The notes: a model not told the origin generated them from the sequence alone. A stretch of 37,760 bases of DNA from Ignavibacteria bacterium (GCA_016844745.1 JAERMQ010000058.1:1-37760), one strand, 5' to 3'; shown: positions 16,338-25,739, counted from the first letter of the stretch. Made by a program: numbers and translations.

Positions 16338-17384
16338 TTATTGAACTGACTGTGAAATCTTCTTTGCAACGTGCTGCACCAGCGAAATCATCTTAGGATA
16401 ATTCATTCTTTTAGGACCGATAAGCCCAATCGAGCCGGTTGCAGAACCAAACTGATATGAGGAAATAACGATACTATAATCATCCAACTTTTCGTTTTTA
16501 ATTTCCTTGCCAATCAGGATTTTCAGTGGATTAGTTTCCTCTTCTGATTTTTCAAGCAGATTAACTATTATTTCTTCATTTTCAAGTATTTCAAATATCC
16601 CCCGGACTTTTTGAATATCTTCGAATTCCGGATTTTTCAGAAGATGCTTCGTACCGGCAATAATTAAGCGGTCTTCGGCGCCGTGATATTCAAAAATCTT
16701 ATCTACCGATTCGATGAATACTTTAACTAAAGAGCGGTCATGATATGGTGAATCCTGCATCATCTGGGAAAAATTGTCACGCAGGAACCGCAGCGGTTTT
16801 CCACTTATTTTTTCGTTTATATAAGTCCAGATTTCGCTTAATCGCGATAAATCTATTTCGAATTCTGCTTCCAGGTTAACAGTCCGTACAATTTTAGAAT
16901 CGAGTGCAAGAACAACTAACAACCGCGTAGTGGAAAGGGGAATAATTTCAATCCTTTCTACTTTAAGCTCCTCCAGATGAGGTATTTCGACAATGCCGAG
17001 AAAATTTGATAGAGCGCCTAATACTTTCGAGGCATCCCGTAAAATATCTTCGGGGTAGTTTGAACTTACGATTTCCTGAACCGTTTTTATTTCAGTACCG
17101 GATAAACTTTCTATATCATTAAGTGAATCAACGAAAAACCTGTACCCCTTATCTGTTGGTATTCTACCGGCAGAGGTATGAGGATGACTAATATAATTCA
17201 TTTCTTCAAGGTCAGCCATGACATTGCGAATCGTTGCAGGGCTTAGTTTACCAAGCTGGTCGAAATACTTAGCAAGATAACGGGAGCCGATTGGACTTGC
17301 CTTCAAAATATAGAGATGGACTATAGTTTGAAGGATTGATTTCTCCCGTTCACTTAAATTACTATGTATATCGCTGATTGCCAT
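16338..17384 (-). CDS. hrcA: Heat-inducible transcription repressor HrcA
   Basis: 348 aa, normal length. The N-terminal winged helix carries LSEREKSILQTIVHLYILKA, SPIGSRYLAKYF, SPATIRNVMADLEEMNYI and HTSAGRIPTDKGYRFFVDSL, all hallmarks of HrcA. The central GAF-like domain and C-terminal part end in GSIGLIGPKRMNYPKMISLV. HrcA binds CIRCE operators (TTAGCACTC-N9-GAGTGCTAA) and represses grpE, dnaK and groE; GroEL keeps it active. Here hrcA is not followed by grpE-dnaK, and I find no CIRCE sequence in the upstream region, so it controls distant targets. A palindromic element (17497-17635) lies upstream. Confidence 0.96.
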   Translation of the reverse strand: MAISDIHSNLSEREKSILQTIVHLYILKASPIGSRYLAKYFDQLGKLSPATIRNVMADLEEMNYISHPHTSAGRIPTDKGYRFFVDSLNDIESLSGTEIKTVQEIVSSNYPEDILRDASKVLGALSNFLGIVEIPHLEELKVERIEIIPLSTTRLLVVLALDSKIVRTVNLEAEFEIDLSRLSEIWTYINEKISGKPLRFLRDNFSQMMQDSPYHDRSLVKVFIESVDKIFEYHGAEDRLIIAGTKHLLKNPEFEDIQKVRGIFEILENEEIIVNLLEKSEEETNPLKILIGKEIKNEKLDDYSIVISSYQFGSATGSIGLIGPKRMNYPKMISLVQHVAKKISQSVQ

Positions 17385-17496
17385 CGAACTTTAAATAAAT
17401 TCAAAATATTCAACTCTTCCAAATGCAAATATAAAGAAAATGAAGGTACAATAATTACTGATAGTTCAATAATAAAACGCAGCTAAATTATACTCT

Positions 17497-17635
17497 TTAA
17501 GAGTCTGTGGAAAAACTAATTATATGGAAGAATGTCATTCTGAACGGAGTGAAGAATCCAGTTCCAATGCAGCTTCTGGATTCTTCACTTCGCTTACGAA
17601 TGACATTCTTCTTTACTTTTTCAACAGGCTCTTAA
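17497..17635. mobile_element. Miniature inverted-repeat element, family B (copy B1)
   Basis: 139 bp and non-coding. The ends are imperfect inverted repeats: ttaagagtctgtggaaaaac on the left and ctttttcaacaggctcttaa on the right. The centre is the type H hairpin core (gaagaatgtcattctgaacg ... gaatgacattcttc). A shortened relative without the core lies at 28482-28550. The end sequence is different from family A although the core is the same. It sits between hrcA and the M1 peptidase gene. Confidence 0.87.
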
Positions 17636-17667
17636 ATAAATAAATCATAATTTTTATATCTATTATT

Positions 17668-19791
17668 TTAATTTATAATCACAGGTATATACTTTTTCCG
17701 GAATTTGGATTCAATACTGATAAAATAGGCTCCAATAGCCAATCCTTCAGTTTTGTATGGAATTTTTAATCCATTATTCAAATTCAATCCGGTAAAAATA
17801 TTTTCAACTACACTACCCTTACTATTATATAAATTTACTTTTAAATTTCCCGGAATTCCTGTTTGTATTAAAATATTTAGAATACCGTTGTGTTCCACAG
17901 GATTAGGATAAACTTTCACTTTGTCGTCAATTGTTAATTCGCCGTTATTAAATCCCAAAGTACTATTGACAATACCAAAGGTATAACGTTTGTCTATTTC
18001 TACATTTTGGGGATAGAATGGGATGTTAAAATGAAATATCTGATTTCTATTATTATTAATAACAGTTTGAATATATGCATTACCGTTATTATCGTAAAAT
18101 AATAATCGAAGAGGGGCTGTATATTCATTCAATATTTTAATCCCACTCTGGACCTGATTAATATTTACTGTAACATTAAGATTTTTATCGGAGCCGGTAT
18201 AAGGGGAAAAAGTCATATCGTAAATGGGATAACCAGCCGCGAAAAGCATCTCCCTGATATATGAATCGAGCGGTATTATCGGATTTTTTACGGAAGTCAC
18301 AAAATGTGAGATGAAATCTTCGGTTTCGAGTGAACTGAATGCATATTTTTTAAATAAGCTATTCAAAACTGAAAAAATTGTGCTGTCCCCTAATGTAAAC
18401 CTGAGCATGTGAAAAACCCAACTCGCCTTAGAATAAATAAGAGCGCTGTATGTTGAAAATGCCAATTCCGGGGGACATCCGAAAATCGGTACTGAATCAA
18501 GGTTGTGACGCGATTGATAATTATGCTTTTCATCATTTAATGAATAATGATAAGCCTGTTCACCTCCGATTCGTTCCAGCCAAAGCGCTTCGCACCATGT
18601 TGCTCCTCCTTCGTTGAACCACACATCATTCCATGTTTTGCAGGTTGTTAAATCCCCGAACCAATGATGTGCCGTTTCATGCAAAAATACACTTTCGTAT
18701 CTTTTTTGGAGCAAATGCCTGTTGGAGACAATCATTGTTTGGTTTTCCATAGCTCCGACGTTATAAGGCTCTACAAAAGCACATCCGAGCTTTGAGAAAG
18801 GAAATTCGCCGAACATATCAGACATTATTTCCAAATAATAGGGCATATTCTTCAAGACATATCTGGCATTGTGTGTGGAATCGTTTATTTCAGTATTATC
18901 ATAATCCTTTTGGAAAACGTAGTATTTTATTTCAACGGAATCGGCAGGATTGGAACGGCGTTTATACCAATCGGAATATTCTTTGTATTTGGAAGCCGCA
19001 GCACATATAAGGTAAGTTGAAATTTTCGTAGTATCGCTCCAGTAGTATGTTTTATCGAAAGGTGTTTCTTTTACCTTACCAAGTAATCCGTTCGATGCAA
19101 CCGTATATCCCTGTGGAACTCTGACTGTTATTGCAGCTTCAGCCTTGTCATAAGGACTATCATTGCACGGCAGCCAGAACCGCGTATAATCCGGTTCACT
19201 CGAGGTATAGGCAAGTGTTTCATCCAGATTTTCTATTACATGCATATAATCTTTGCCTGTATAGCCTTTTTTAAAGCAGAAAAATCCTGCATTCAGGCTC
19301 AGTCTGTATGTATAGAAAACTTCAACTTGCAGTAAATCATTCTTCTGCCCCGGTTGAGGCAATGCCAGTGAAATGGTATTATTATCCTGTTTAGTTATAT
19401 TATTAAGTTTTACATTATTGATAAAAGCTGAATCTATCTTAAGCATGCTTGCATCCAGAATAATATTACCTACATTATTAGAATCAAGCCTCATTGTGAT
19501 TTTATTAATTCCATTCCACACATAACCATCTCCCAATTGTGAAGTGGAATTCAAGGGATTGTACCAATCGAGATAAATATCGTATTTCAGGACATCAAAA
19601 GGACGGCGCCTGACAGCATCGGTTTCCAGCAATCTGTTATATTTCTGCTTACAATGCAAATATGCATGCTCTTTGCTTACATTCATACCCTTACCTTCAA
19701 GCGGCAGGTAGTCAGGAATTTGAGAATAAATCTTATTCGAAATGAATATTAAAATAAATATAATTGAAAGGAATTTAATTTTTATTTTCAT
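17668..19791 (-). CDS. Secreted M1 family metallo-aminopeptidase with T9SS sorting domain
   Basis: 707 aa. A signal peptide (MKIKIKFLSIIFILIF, cleavage near IYSQ) leads into an M1 peptidase. The exopeptidase motif GAMEN is present (VGAMENQTM), and the zinc site is complete: His371-Glu372-x-x-His375 in HETAHHWFGD and Glu394 in WFNEGG, with the canonical 18-residue gap. The C-terminal ~85 residues (KVYPNPVEHNG, IGAYFISIESKFRKKY) are a T9SS type A domain, so it is inferred to be surface-exposed or released. The likely role is trimming of peptides outside the cell. Its start overlaps the coaE stop by 4 bases (ATGA), so the two are translationally coupled, which is common for chance gene pairs and need not imply a shared function. 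Confidence 0.94.
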   Translation of the reverse strand: MKIKIKFLSIIFILIFISNKIYSQIPDYLPLEGKGMNVSKEHAYLHCKQKYNRLLETDAVRRRPFDVLKYDIYLDWYNPLNSTSQLGDGYVWNGINKITMRLDSNNVGNIILDASMLKIDSAFINNVKLNNITKQDNNTISLALPQPGQKNDLLQVEVFYTYRLSLNAGFFCFKKGYTGKDYMHVIENLDETLAYTSSEPDYTRFWLPCNDSPYDKAEAAITVRVPQGYTVASNGLLGKVKETPFDKTYYWSDTTKISTYLICAAASKYKEYSDWYKRRSNPADSVEIKYYVFQKDYDNTEINDSTHNARYVLKNMPYYLEIMSDMFGEFPFSKLGCAFVEPYNVGAMENQTMIVSNRHLLQKRYESVFLHETAHHWFGDLTTCKTWNDVWFNEGGATWCEALWLERIGGEQAYHYSLNDEKHNYQSRHNLDSVPIFGCPPELAFSTYSALIYSKASWVFHMLRFTLGDSTIFSVLNSLFKKYAFSSLETEDFISHFVTSVKNPIIPLDSYIREMLFAAGYPIYDMTFSPYTGSDKNLNVTVNINQVQSGIKILNEYTAPLRLLFYDNNGNAYIQTVINNNRNQIFHFNIPFYPQNVEIDKRYTFGIVNSTLGFNNGELTIDDKVKVYPNPVEHNGILNILIQTGIPGNLKVNLYNSKGSVVENIFTGLNLNNGLKIPYKTEGLAIGAYFISIESKFRKKYIPVIIN

Positions 19792-20420
19792 TTATACATT
19801 TCTAAAATTATGTTCAAAATAAAATCGACCGAACCGGATAAATCTTCCATTGTTGAATTGTTTTCAATTACAAAATCGGCAGCCAAACGTTTTTCCTCCA
19901 ACGATATTTGCGATTTCATTCGCAGCAATACTTCATCTTTAGTTAATCCGCTACGGGCTATAGTTCTTTGAATGCAATTCTTAACTAATGAATCCACAAC
20001 TATTATACAATCGAATCCTTCGTCAATTTCGGCTTCGTATATCAATGCGCTCTCAACAAAAATGATTCGTTCGCCGGACTGTTCCTTGCTTTCGATTACT
20101 TCGGTCATTGCATCTATAACTTTCGGATGAACAATTGCATTTAGTTTATTCAATGCTGAAAATTTCACATCATCAGGATTGAATACTAATTGCGAAAGCT
20201 CTCCTGGATTGAGTTTACCATCGTCTGAGTAAATTTTCTTCCCGAAACAGGATTCTAATTTCAACTTCACTTCCGAATCATTCAACATGACTTCTTTAGC
20301 CAATTCATCAGTGGAAATAACTAAATAGCCTCGTTTTGCAATGAGACCGGCTACTGTTGATTTTCCCGAACCGATGCCGCCTGTAATGCCTATTACAAAT
20401 ATTTGGTTACTTTTGTTCAT
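19788..20420 (-). CDS. coaE: Dephospho-CoA kinase
   Basis: 210 aa. The P-loop GITGGIGSGKSTVAGLIA is at the N-terminus, followed by VISTDELAKEVM, the HPKVIDAM region and the ESALIYEA lid part, all as in CoaE. The enzyme phosphorylates the 3'-hydroxyl of the ribose of dephospho-CoA, the last step of coenzyme A synthesis, in the cytoplasm. It is the first gene of a two-gene unit with the M1 peptidase. The upstream gap (20421-20659) is taken up by a palindromic element. Confidence 0.96.
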   Translation of the reverse strand: MNKSNQIFVIGITGGIGSGKSTVAGLIAKRGYLVISTDELAKEVMLNDSEVKLKLESCFGKKIYSDDGKLNPGELSQLVFNPDDVKFSALNKLNAIVHPKVIDAMTEVIESKEQSGERIIFVESALIYEAEIDEGFDCIIVVDSLVKNCIQRTIARSGLTKDEVLLRMKSQISLEEKRLAADFVIENNSTMEDLSGSVDFILNIILEMYK

Positions 20421-20523
20421 AAGCCTTTATTATTATTCACTTTTTCAAAATTAATAATAAATTTTTAGTTACACGTTAAAACTTGACTGGTATTCTATAT
20501 TGGATGTTTTGAAATTTTAAGAA

Positions 20524-20637
20524 ATATCATTCCTGCGAATGAAGCTGTGTGAAAAGTCAAGAAGAAAGTCATTCAGCTTCTGGATTCTTCGCTCCGCTCT
20601 GAATGACTTTCTTGTTGACTTTTGATACAGCCTCTTA
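20524..20637. repeat. Composite palindromic element, family C
   Basis: The left end reads atatcattcctgcgaatgaa then gctgtgtgaaaagtcaagaa, and the right end ttcttgttgacttttgatac then agcctctta. These form an imperfect inverted repeat continuing inward as gaaagtcattcag / ctgaatgactttc. The centre is half of the type H core (ctggattcttcgctccgctc). The outer left module is shared with the element at 9961-10118, whose centre is entirely different. It is non-coding and sits between coaE and the FG-GAP gene. Confidence 0.8.
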
Positions 20638-20659
20638 GAGTGGGGTTCTTTATTTTCCT

Positions 20660-23032
20660 TTACTTAATTACAACAAATTTCCTGACTAAATTAACTTCTC
20701 CTGCCGATAACCTACAATAATAAACACCGCTCTCCAAGCCGGATACCGGTAGTTCAACGGTATATTTTCCAACATTCAAATCAGTATTTAGCAGTGTCCT
20801 CATCTCAACACCGTTTGTGTTGAATATTTTCAAAGTTGAATGTATTGGATATGGTATGTGAATTTCAACCGATGAAAAGGATGGTGCAGGATTTGGCGAT
20901 GGCTCTGAAAGGAAAAAATCAGAAATTCTATCACTTTCGTTTACTGGTGTTAAATCCCTGTATATTTTATTTACCTTGCCAATTTCAACATTTTCATATT
21001 GGGTATATTCAGTGCTACCGGGCCAACGGATTTCAACGCTGGAAATATCCGGATACTTACCTAATCCAAAATGCAAACGCGATGGTTTCTGCATCTTTTG
21101 CCCTCTTCCGGCGCTCACTTCCTGTGTGAATACTTCGCTTCCGCAATATACTTTCACCCTTGCACCTATCACGTTGTATTTCTCGTTAGCGCTTCCGACG
21201 GGTTCGATTTCAACAAAATTATTATCGAAATCGGCACTGTTTTTATACAATCGGAATTGGAATGCATCAGACATTGCTAAATCGAGTTTTCCGTCATTAT
21301 CGAAATCAACCCAGCAGGCATCCCAACCTGTTGTTTTCTTTTCCAGTCCGTAAATGAAAGTCTGATTTTCAAATTTGCCGGTTGGTAATTGTACAAACAA
21401 ATCTGCATATTGGCAATTGTAGAAAACAGTACTGATAAAGTCAGGCAATCTATCATTATTAACATCACCCCAGGCAGCGCCTGCAGCGGATTCCGAAACG
21501 GCGAATCCTAAATTGTTAGCCCATTTAGTATTATCATAGGTATCCCTGAATGAGAAATCGTCTAATAAGCCTGAATTGTTATAAATAGTTGTAGGGCGGT
21601 GGTCGATGGTTGAGCCGAAATATCTTGGATGTGCAAATTGGGAAAGCAATAAATCCATATCGCCGTCATTATCATAATCATACCAATCTACTCCGGTACC
21701 GTGATTATGACCTGAAGCATTCACATCGATTCCCTTAGTTTCAATTATATCCGTAAAATTACCCTTACCATCATTTTGATAAAATTCGTCGTATTGCAAA
21801 AAGTAATTTGTAACAAATAAATCCAAATCACCGTCATTATCATAATCCACCCATTGGGAGCCGCGGCTATTGCGGTTTTTCTCATATCGATAATTTGCCG
21901 GGTCCCATGCGCCATCAGGGTAATTATAGGTTCCATCATACTTAGGATAAATTCTTTTTGTGTCGTCGGTGAAGTCGTCGTTTTTATTATTAAGAAAGAA
22001 GTAGTTCGGGAGCGGTTCCGGATACGTCCCCCAAAGCTGCCCCATGAAAATATCAGGATATTTATCACCGTTAATATCAGCAATACTGAAAGAAGTAAGG
22101 GACGGCAATGGCGGAATACTTAGTACTTTTTCGGTAAAGGAGCCATTTCCGTTATTAGTATAAACTTTGCTCTTCCCGTCGGCAGTCTGGAGGAAAAGGA
22201 TATCGAGTTTGCCGTCATTATTCATATCAAGAAACGCATTGCCGCTTGGAGAGCCGCTTAAGGAAGATTGCTGTGTTATATCGGTAAATGTTGTCCCCGC
22301 ATTATTTTTTAGTAATTTCCCTCCTACAAGCAAATCGATGTAACCATCCTCATCGAAATCAGCAGTTGCAATTGATGCTGGGCTTAGATTTGTCGGTATT
22401 CCCATTGAAGCAGTTACATCCTTAAGGTATGCCGGTGATGTTTTTGATGGATATTCGACTGTTACGTCGCAAAGCGGTGCATAATCAGTAACAGCCCATC
22501 CGTTTGCGCTGGCAACATATATCTGCTGATAACCGAACTTAATATTGCTTGTACCTTCCATATAGCTGCAATAAGGAGCAATATGATTAGTATCGCATGC
22601 AAAGAAAAGCTGGTTATTGGAAAAATTTCCTACGATGATATAAAATTGATTATCATATATAGGTAATGGTTGGGTTAGGGTTAGCTCCCATGATTGTGTT
22701 CCTCCTTGAGGGGGTGCAATATTATCTAACTGCCAGGATGTTATTGCCGTTTTGCCTTGAGTTACCGAAAAAGCGTCAGGAGTAAGCGTACCGCCAAGTG
22801 CGCCGGTCAGCCAAACTGTAGCTTTGCCCGGAACGCCAAAGAAGTAAACTTTGACTTTTTTGATTGAGCAGGGAGCAGAGACGTAGAACTTGGCAGCCTG
22901 GAGTGGATAGGTTTGGGGGCTGAATCCCTGAATTACAGTACCGGTTTTTTTCCAGTAGCTTAGAGTTTCTTCGACAGCGAAAAGATTTGTTGAACAAATA
23001 ATTACAACAAGGATAAGTAGAATTGTTTTCAT
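20660..23032 (-). CDS. Secreted FG-GAP/VCBS repeat protein with UnbV-like and T9SS domains
   Basis: 790 aa with a signal peptide (cleavage near LFAVE). About 200 residues of beta-rich N-terminal sequence precede seven calcium-loop FG-GAP/VCBS motifs: DFDEDGYIDLL, DMNNDGKLDIL, DINGDKYPDIF, DYDNDGDLDLF, DYDNDGDMDLL, DVNNDRLPDFI and DFDNDGKLDLA. These form an integrin-like beta-propeller. An UnbV/ASPIC-like segment follows (VSAGRGQKMQKPS, LHFGLGKY, VEIRWPGST). The tail (PSPNPAPSF, LESGVYYCRLSAGEVNLVRK) is a T9SS type A domain. Such proteins are large surface adhesins or polymer-binding proteins; the ligand is unknown. The gene stands alone on the minus strand. Confidence 0.9.
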   Translation of the reverse strand: MKTILLILVVIICSTNLFAVEETLSYWKKTGTVIQGFSPQTYPLQAAKFYVSAPCSIKKVKVYFFGVPGKATVWLTGALGGTLTPDAFSVTQGKTAITSWQLDNIAPPQGGTQSWELTLTQPLPIYDNQFYIIVGNFSNNQLFFACDTNHIAPYCSYMEGTSNIKFGYQQIYVASANGWAVTDYAPLCDVTVEYPSKTSPAYLKDVTASMGIPTNLSPASIATADFDEDGYIDLLVGGKLLKNNAGTTFTDITQQSSLSGSPSGNAFLDMNNDGKLDILFLQTADGKSKVYTNNGNGSFTEKVLSIPPLPSLTSFSIADINGDKYPDIFMGQLWGTYPEPLPNYFFLNNKNDDFTDDTKRIYPKYDGTYNYPDGAWDPANYRYEKNRNSRGSQWVDYDNDGDLDLFVTNYFLQYDEFYQNDGKGNFTDIIETKGIDVNASGHNHGTGVDWYDYDNDGDMDLLLSQFAHPRYFGSTIDHRPTTIYNNSGLLDDFSFRDTYDNTKWANNLGFAVSESAAGAAWGDVNNDRLPDFISTVFYNCQYADLFVQLPTGKFENQTFIYGLEKKTTGWDACWVDFDNDGKLDLAMSDAFQFRLYKNSADFDNNFVEIEPVGSANEKYNVIGARVKVYCGSEVFTQEVSAGRGQKMQKPSRLHFGLGKYPDISSVEIRWPGSTEYTQYENVEIGKVNKIYRDLTPVNESDRISDFFLSEPSPNPAPSFSSVEIHIPYPIHSTLKIFNTNGVEMRTLLNTDLNVGKYTVELPVSGLESGVYYCRLSAGEVNLVRKFVVIK

Positions 23033-23141
23033 AAATAATTCCTATTTTTGATTATTTTAATTAGTCAAATTAAGAACATTTTCAGATAAATACTAATGAT
23101 TTGGAAAAAAATGTATAAAAATCTGTAGTTTCAATAAGGCA

Positions 23142-23220
23142 AAGAGAAACCCCCTAACCCCCTTTGAAAAAGGAGGAATAAAAATCCCCCTTTTTCAAAG
23201 GGGGTTAGGGGGTTTCTCTT
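23142..23220. repeat. Long palindrome of the 'ccccctaaccccctttg' type
   Basis: Arms 23142-23177 and 23185-23220 with a single mismatch and a 7-nt loop; the outer 32 bp are perfect. The arm begins aagagaaaccccctaacccc. It is unrelated in sequence to the type H core and to the ccctctcc palindrome, but has the same plan: long arms, tiny loop, no coding content. It lies between the FG-GAP gene and tRNA-Leu, which diverge. Confidence 0.92.
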
Positions 23221-23305
23221 ATGCTTTTTCGTATTATATTAATTACTTAACTAATATTTTAGACGAAAATTTTCGAAAGTATTTTTTATTTTCGGAAAAA
23301 TTGAA

Positions 23306-23313
23306 TAATTTTG
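23306..23313 (+). promoter_or_regulatory. Possible Bacteroidota-type -7 box of tRNA-Leu
   Basis: taattttg matches the TAnnTTTG -7 consensus described for Bacteroidota sigma factor and lies 7 bases before the mature tRNA 5' end. I do not see a good -33 TTG/TTTG at the expected distance. Treat it as a weak candidate. Confidence 0.3.
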
Positions 23314-23320
23314 TAATCTT

Positions 23321-23406
23321 GCTCGGATGGCGGAACCGGTAGACGCACAGGACTTAAAATCCTGTGGGGTTTAAGCCCCGTGTGGGTTCGAGTCCCACTC
23401 CGAGTA
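23321..23406 (+). tRNA. tRNA-Leu (anticodon UAA)
   Basis: An 86-nt class II tRNA. The acceptor stem gctcgga pairs with tccgagt (first pair G-U) and the discriminator is A. The D-arm contains ggcggaaccggtagacgc. The anticodon stem cagga/tcctg encloses cttaaaa, giving anticodon TAA. A long variable arm (ggggtttaagcccc) and T-arm gtgggttcgagtcccac follow. CCA is not encoded. The gene stands alone. Confidence 0.97.
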
Positions 23407-23498
23407 CAAAACCAAAATAAATTTTATTTAATTTCAATAACTTACAACTTGATTATATGAAAGTTAATTATAAGTTCGTTTCATATAAATTGTTCACA

Positions 23499-23918
23499 TT
23501 AATACATATCAATTATCCATTTGCCATCATTCTTTGGATTTCCGATTATTTCCTGGCTTTTAGTATCAACAACCCAATCCATTTCCTCAAGAACCAAGTA
23601 ACCTATTAAGGCGGGAACATTGTCATCTTTGTTTTCCATAACTTGCATAATAATTGAGCGGTCTTTTATGATTATTTCTGCACTTCTAAAAATTCTTAAC
23701 TCTAAACTTCCATTGCCGGTTCTAACAGGTTTGGAAAAAGCAAAAGTTAGACCAAGTTCTTTTATTACTTTCGGTGGAAGGCAGAGATACGCAGCGCCGG
23801 TATCTACTATTGCGTCAATTTCTATACAACGGATTTCACTTTCTTTTATAATGCCTTTAGTAGCATCAGAAATATCAAAAAGGTTTTTCACAGTTACTTT
23901 TTCTGACGTCTTTCCCAT
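23499..23918 (-). CDS. Retropepsin-like (clan AA) aspartic protease family protein
   Basis: A 139-aa protein without signal peptide. The motif DAIVDTGAAYLCLPPKVIKE near residue 35 is the D-T-G active-site loop of clan AA single-domain aspartic proteases. The later ALIGYLVLEEMDWVVD matches the conserved second half of this bacterial family (A-L-I-G-x-L-x-L-E-x-x-D). It would act as a dimer like retroviral proteases. Most bacterial members have no known substrate. The start is supported by aggggaaataaat directly upstream. It lies downstream of the FISUMP gene cluster on the same strand, 81 bases after the first of them. Confidence 0.85.
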   Translation of the reverse strand: MGKTSEKVTVKNLFDISDATKGIIKESEIRCIEIDAIVDTGAAYLCLPPKVIKELGLTFAFSKPVRTGNGSLELRIFRSAEIIIKDRSIIMQVMENKDDNVPALIGYLVLEEMDWVVDTKSQEIIGNPKNDGKWIIDMY

Positions 23919-23999
23919 ATTTATTTCCCCTAATTTTATAAAACTATTTACTATTTAATACGACAAATGAAATTAATTATTGCATTGTCGCGGTTATTT

Positions 24000-24668
24000 T
24001 CATTTAATTCCATCCTTAACACACCGAACAGAAAAGCCACTTTTTTTAAAATCGCTGTATTTGTAGATTGCTGAACTACTGAAGTGCAGACTACGGAATA
24101 TTGCCATATTTTCATAACTCTCCGTAGCAGACCAAAAACGCCCATTGCGACCAATCCAAGCAAAAAAACCTCCGTATCCATCCAGGAACCCCCCTGGTAG
24201 AGCAGTAAAGCCACTTTTATTTGTACCTTCGCTGTTGGGGCTTTGCCAATGTATAGTACCCTCTTCGATAAGTTTACCACCAGCGACATTTTCCCCTCCA
24301 AGAAAAACCGTTAATGTTGTCCATTCTGAATCACTCGCCACATGCCATCCGGTAGGTGCCAAACCGCGCGGGTCATTTACGGCATACCAGTTATATAACC
24401 TGCCGTAAACTGCCCCATTTGCAAGGTCGTTTCCATAATAACACCAAGCTCCGGTCTTAAGATTTAACCATTGAGCCGAATCAGTTATCTGAGGTATTTT
24501 ATCACCGTTGGAATAATAAGCAACATCAAGATTTTTCTTCATCCATACCTGTGAGCCAATTGTAACAGTTGTGGAATCAACAGGTGTGGGATTTGTTGTA
24601 ATTTCATTTCCACAGCCATAAAAGTGTAAAAAAACAACGATTGATAATATAAAAAATTTGTAATTCAT
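24000..24668 (-). CDS. FISUMP-domain lipoprotein (copy 1)
   Basis: 222 aa. A short lipoprotein signal (MNYKFFILSIVVFLHFYGC, lipidated Cys near residue 19) is followed by a linker and one FISUMP domain (Fibrobacter succinogenes major paralogous domain, TIGR02145). Visible pattern: VTIGSQVWMKKNLDV, LKTGAWCYYGND, YGRLYNWYAVNDPRGLAP, GWHVASDSEWTTL, SGFTALPGG and a final SVRCVKD. The function of the domain is unknown; it resembles formylglycine-type C-type-lectin-like folds in its Trp/Gly-rich plan (inference). It is one of three tandem paralogues that share the MNYK start, so they arose by duplication. Confidence 0.88.
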   Translation of the reverse strand: MNYKFFILSIVVFLHFYGCGNEITTNPTPVDSTTVTIGSQVWMKKNLDVAYYSNGDKIPQITDSAQWLNLKTGAWCYYGNDLANGAVYGRLYNWYAVNDPRGLAPTGWHVASDSEWTTLTVFLGGENVAGGKLIEEGTIHWQSPNSEGTNKSGFTALPGGFLDGYGGFFAWIGRNGRFWSATESYENMAIFRSLHFSSSAIYKYSDFKKSGFSVRCVKDGIK

Positions 24669-24745
24669 AATAACCTTTTTTTATAATCTATTTTAAAAAT
24701 ATATTTTACTGAAATCCTGTACTACATCCCTTATAGACAAATAGT

Positions 24746-25654
24746 TTATTTATTCTTAATACAACGAACTGAACTGCCATAAAAGTTTTCGGCTTCGAAT
24801 CTGTTGATATTAGTATTACTGAAGTTAAGAATCCTTAGCCATGAGTCAACTGCATTTTCTTTTGAAGAAGACCACCAATGACCAATGCATCCAATATTCA
24901 TGAATATACCATCCCAAATACGATAACCACCTGGAAGAGCAGAAAATCCACTTTCGTTTGTGGCACAAGGGAAAAAGCTTCGCCAATGAAGAGTACCTGC
25001 CTCTTTCAATTTACCGCCAGCTACACTGTCACCGCCAAGAAAAGTTGTTAGTGTCGTCCATTCTGCATCTGAAGGGACATGCCATCCGGCAGGTGCCAAA
25101 CCGCGCGGGTCATTTACGGCATACCAATTATAAAGTTTTCCGTAAATTTTACCTGAATCTGAATTATTCTCATAATAGCACCAAGCACCGGTTTTTAATT
25201 TTGGCCATTGAGCAGAATCTCTTACCTCAGGTATAGGGTCGCCATTACGATAGTGGTCAACATCAAGATTTCTTTTCATCCAAACCTGATTACCAATAAT
25301 TACTTGTACTTTTGATTCAATTATTGTGAAATTCAATTCATTGCTTTTAACTCCATTAACTATTACTGCAACTTTCCCGTTTATTGCTCCTAAAGGTATT
25401 ATCGCTTTTATTTGGATATCGGTCCAACTTGGGAATTCTATTGCTCTTTTGTTATCAAAGATAACAGAACTTGAGTCTTGCAAAGAACCAAAACCAGAAC
25501 CGAATATATTAATAGTATCTCCGATAGAGGCAGTACTGGGTGAGATACTTGATATTTTAGGAGAAATTTTTGAAGGGTTGTTTGTATTATCTTCTTTACA
25601 ACCAAAGAAGAAAGAAAATACAATGATTGCTAAAACTAATAATTTGTAATTCAT
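24746..25654 (-). CDS. FISUMP-domain lipoprotein with IPT/TIG domain (copy 2)
   Basis: 302 aa. Lipoprotein signal MNYKLLVLAIIVFSFFFGC with the lipidated Cys near residue 19. Unlike its two neighbours it carries an IPT/TIG immunoglobulin-like domain at about residues 33-110 (PKISSISPSTASIGDTINI, FGSGFG, VAVIVNGVKSNELNFTI). The FISUMP domain follows (VIIGNQVWMKRNLDVDHYRN, LKTGAWCYYEN, YGKLYNWYAVNDPRGLAP, WTTLTTFLGGDSVAGGKLKE, SGFSALPGGYRI, SSVRCIKNK). The middle of the domain is closer to copy 3 than to copy 1 (KRNLDVDHYRNGD is shared). IPT domains usually serve as spacers or in carbohydrate and surface binding. Confidence 0.88.
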   Translation of the reverse strand: MNYKLLVLAIIVFSFFFGCKEDNTNNPSKISPKISSISPSTASIGDTINIFGSGFGSLQDSSSVIFDNKRAIEFPSWTDIQIKAIIPLGAINGKVAVIVNGVKSNELNFTIIESKVQVIIGNQVWMKRNLDVDHYRNGDPIPEVRDSAQWPKLKTGAWCYYENNSDSGKIYGKLYNWYAVNDPRGLAPAGWHVPSDAEWTTLTTFLGGDSVAGGKLKEAGTLHWRSFFPCATNESGFSALPGGYRIWDGIFMNIGCIGHWWSSSKENAVDSWLRILNFSNTNINRFEAENFYGSSVRCIKNK

Positions 25655-25739
25655 AAGAACTTCGATTATTCAATAAGAATGTAATTTCACTAAGTTATGA
25701 TTAGCTGAACAAATTTAATTAGAGGTAACAAAATTATCA

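Noticed and set aside
20836..22123. Several reading frames opposite or out of frame with the FG-GAP gene
   Set aside because: The repetitive Asp-rich calcium loops create open frames on the other strand; none has a start signal or recognisable sequence.
23142..23220. Long hairpin before tRNA-Leu read as a transcription terminator
   Set aside because: The genes on both sides diverge from this region, so nothing upstream needs to be terminated, and no T-run follows the stem. It fits the dispersed palindrome class.
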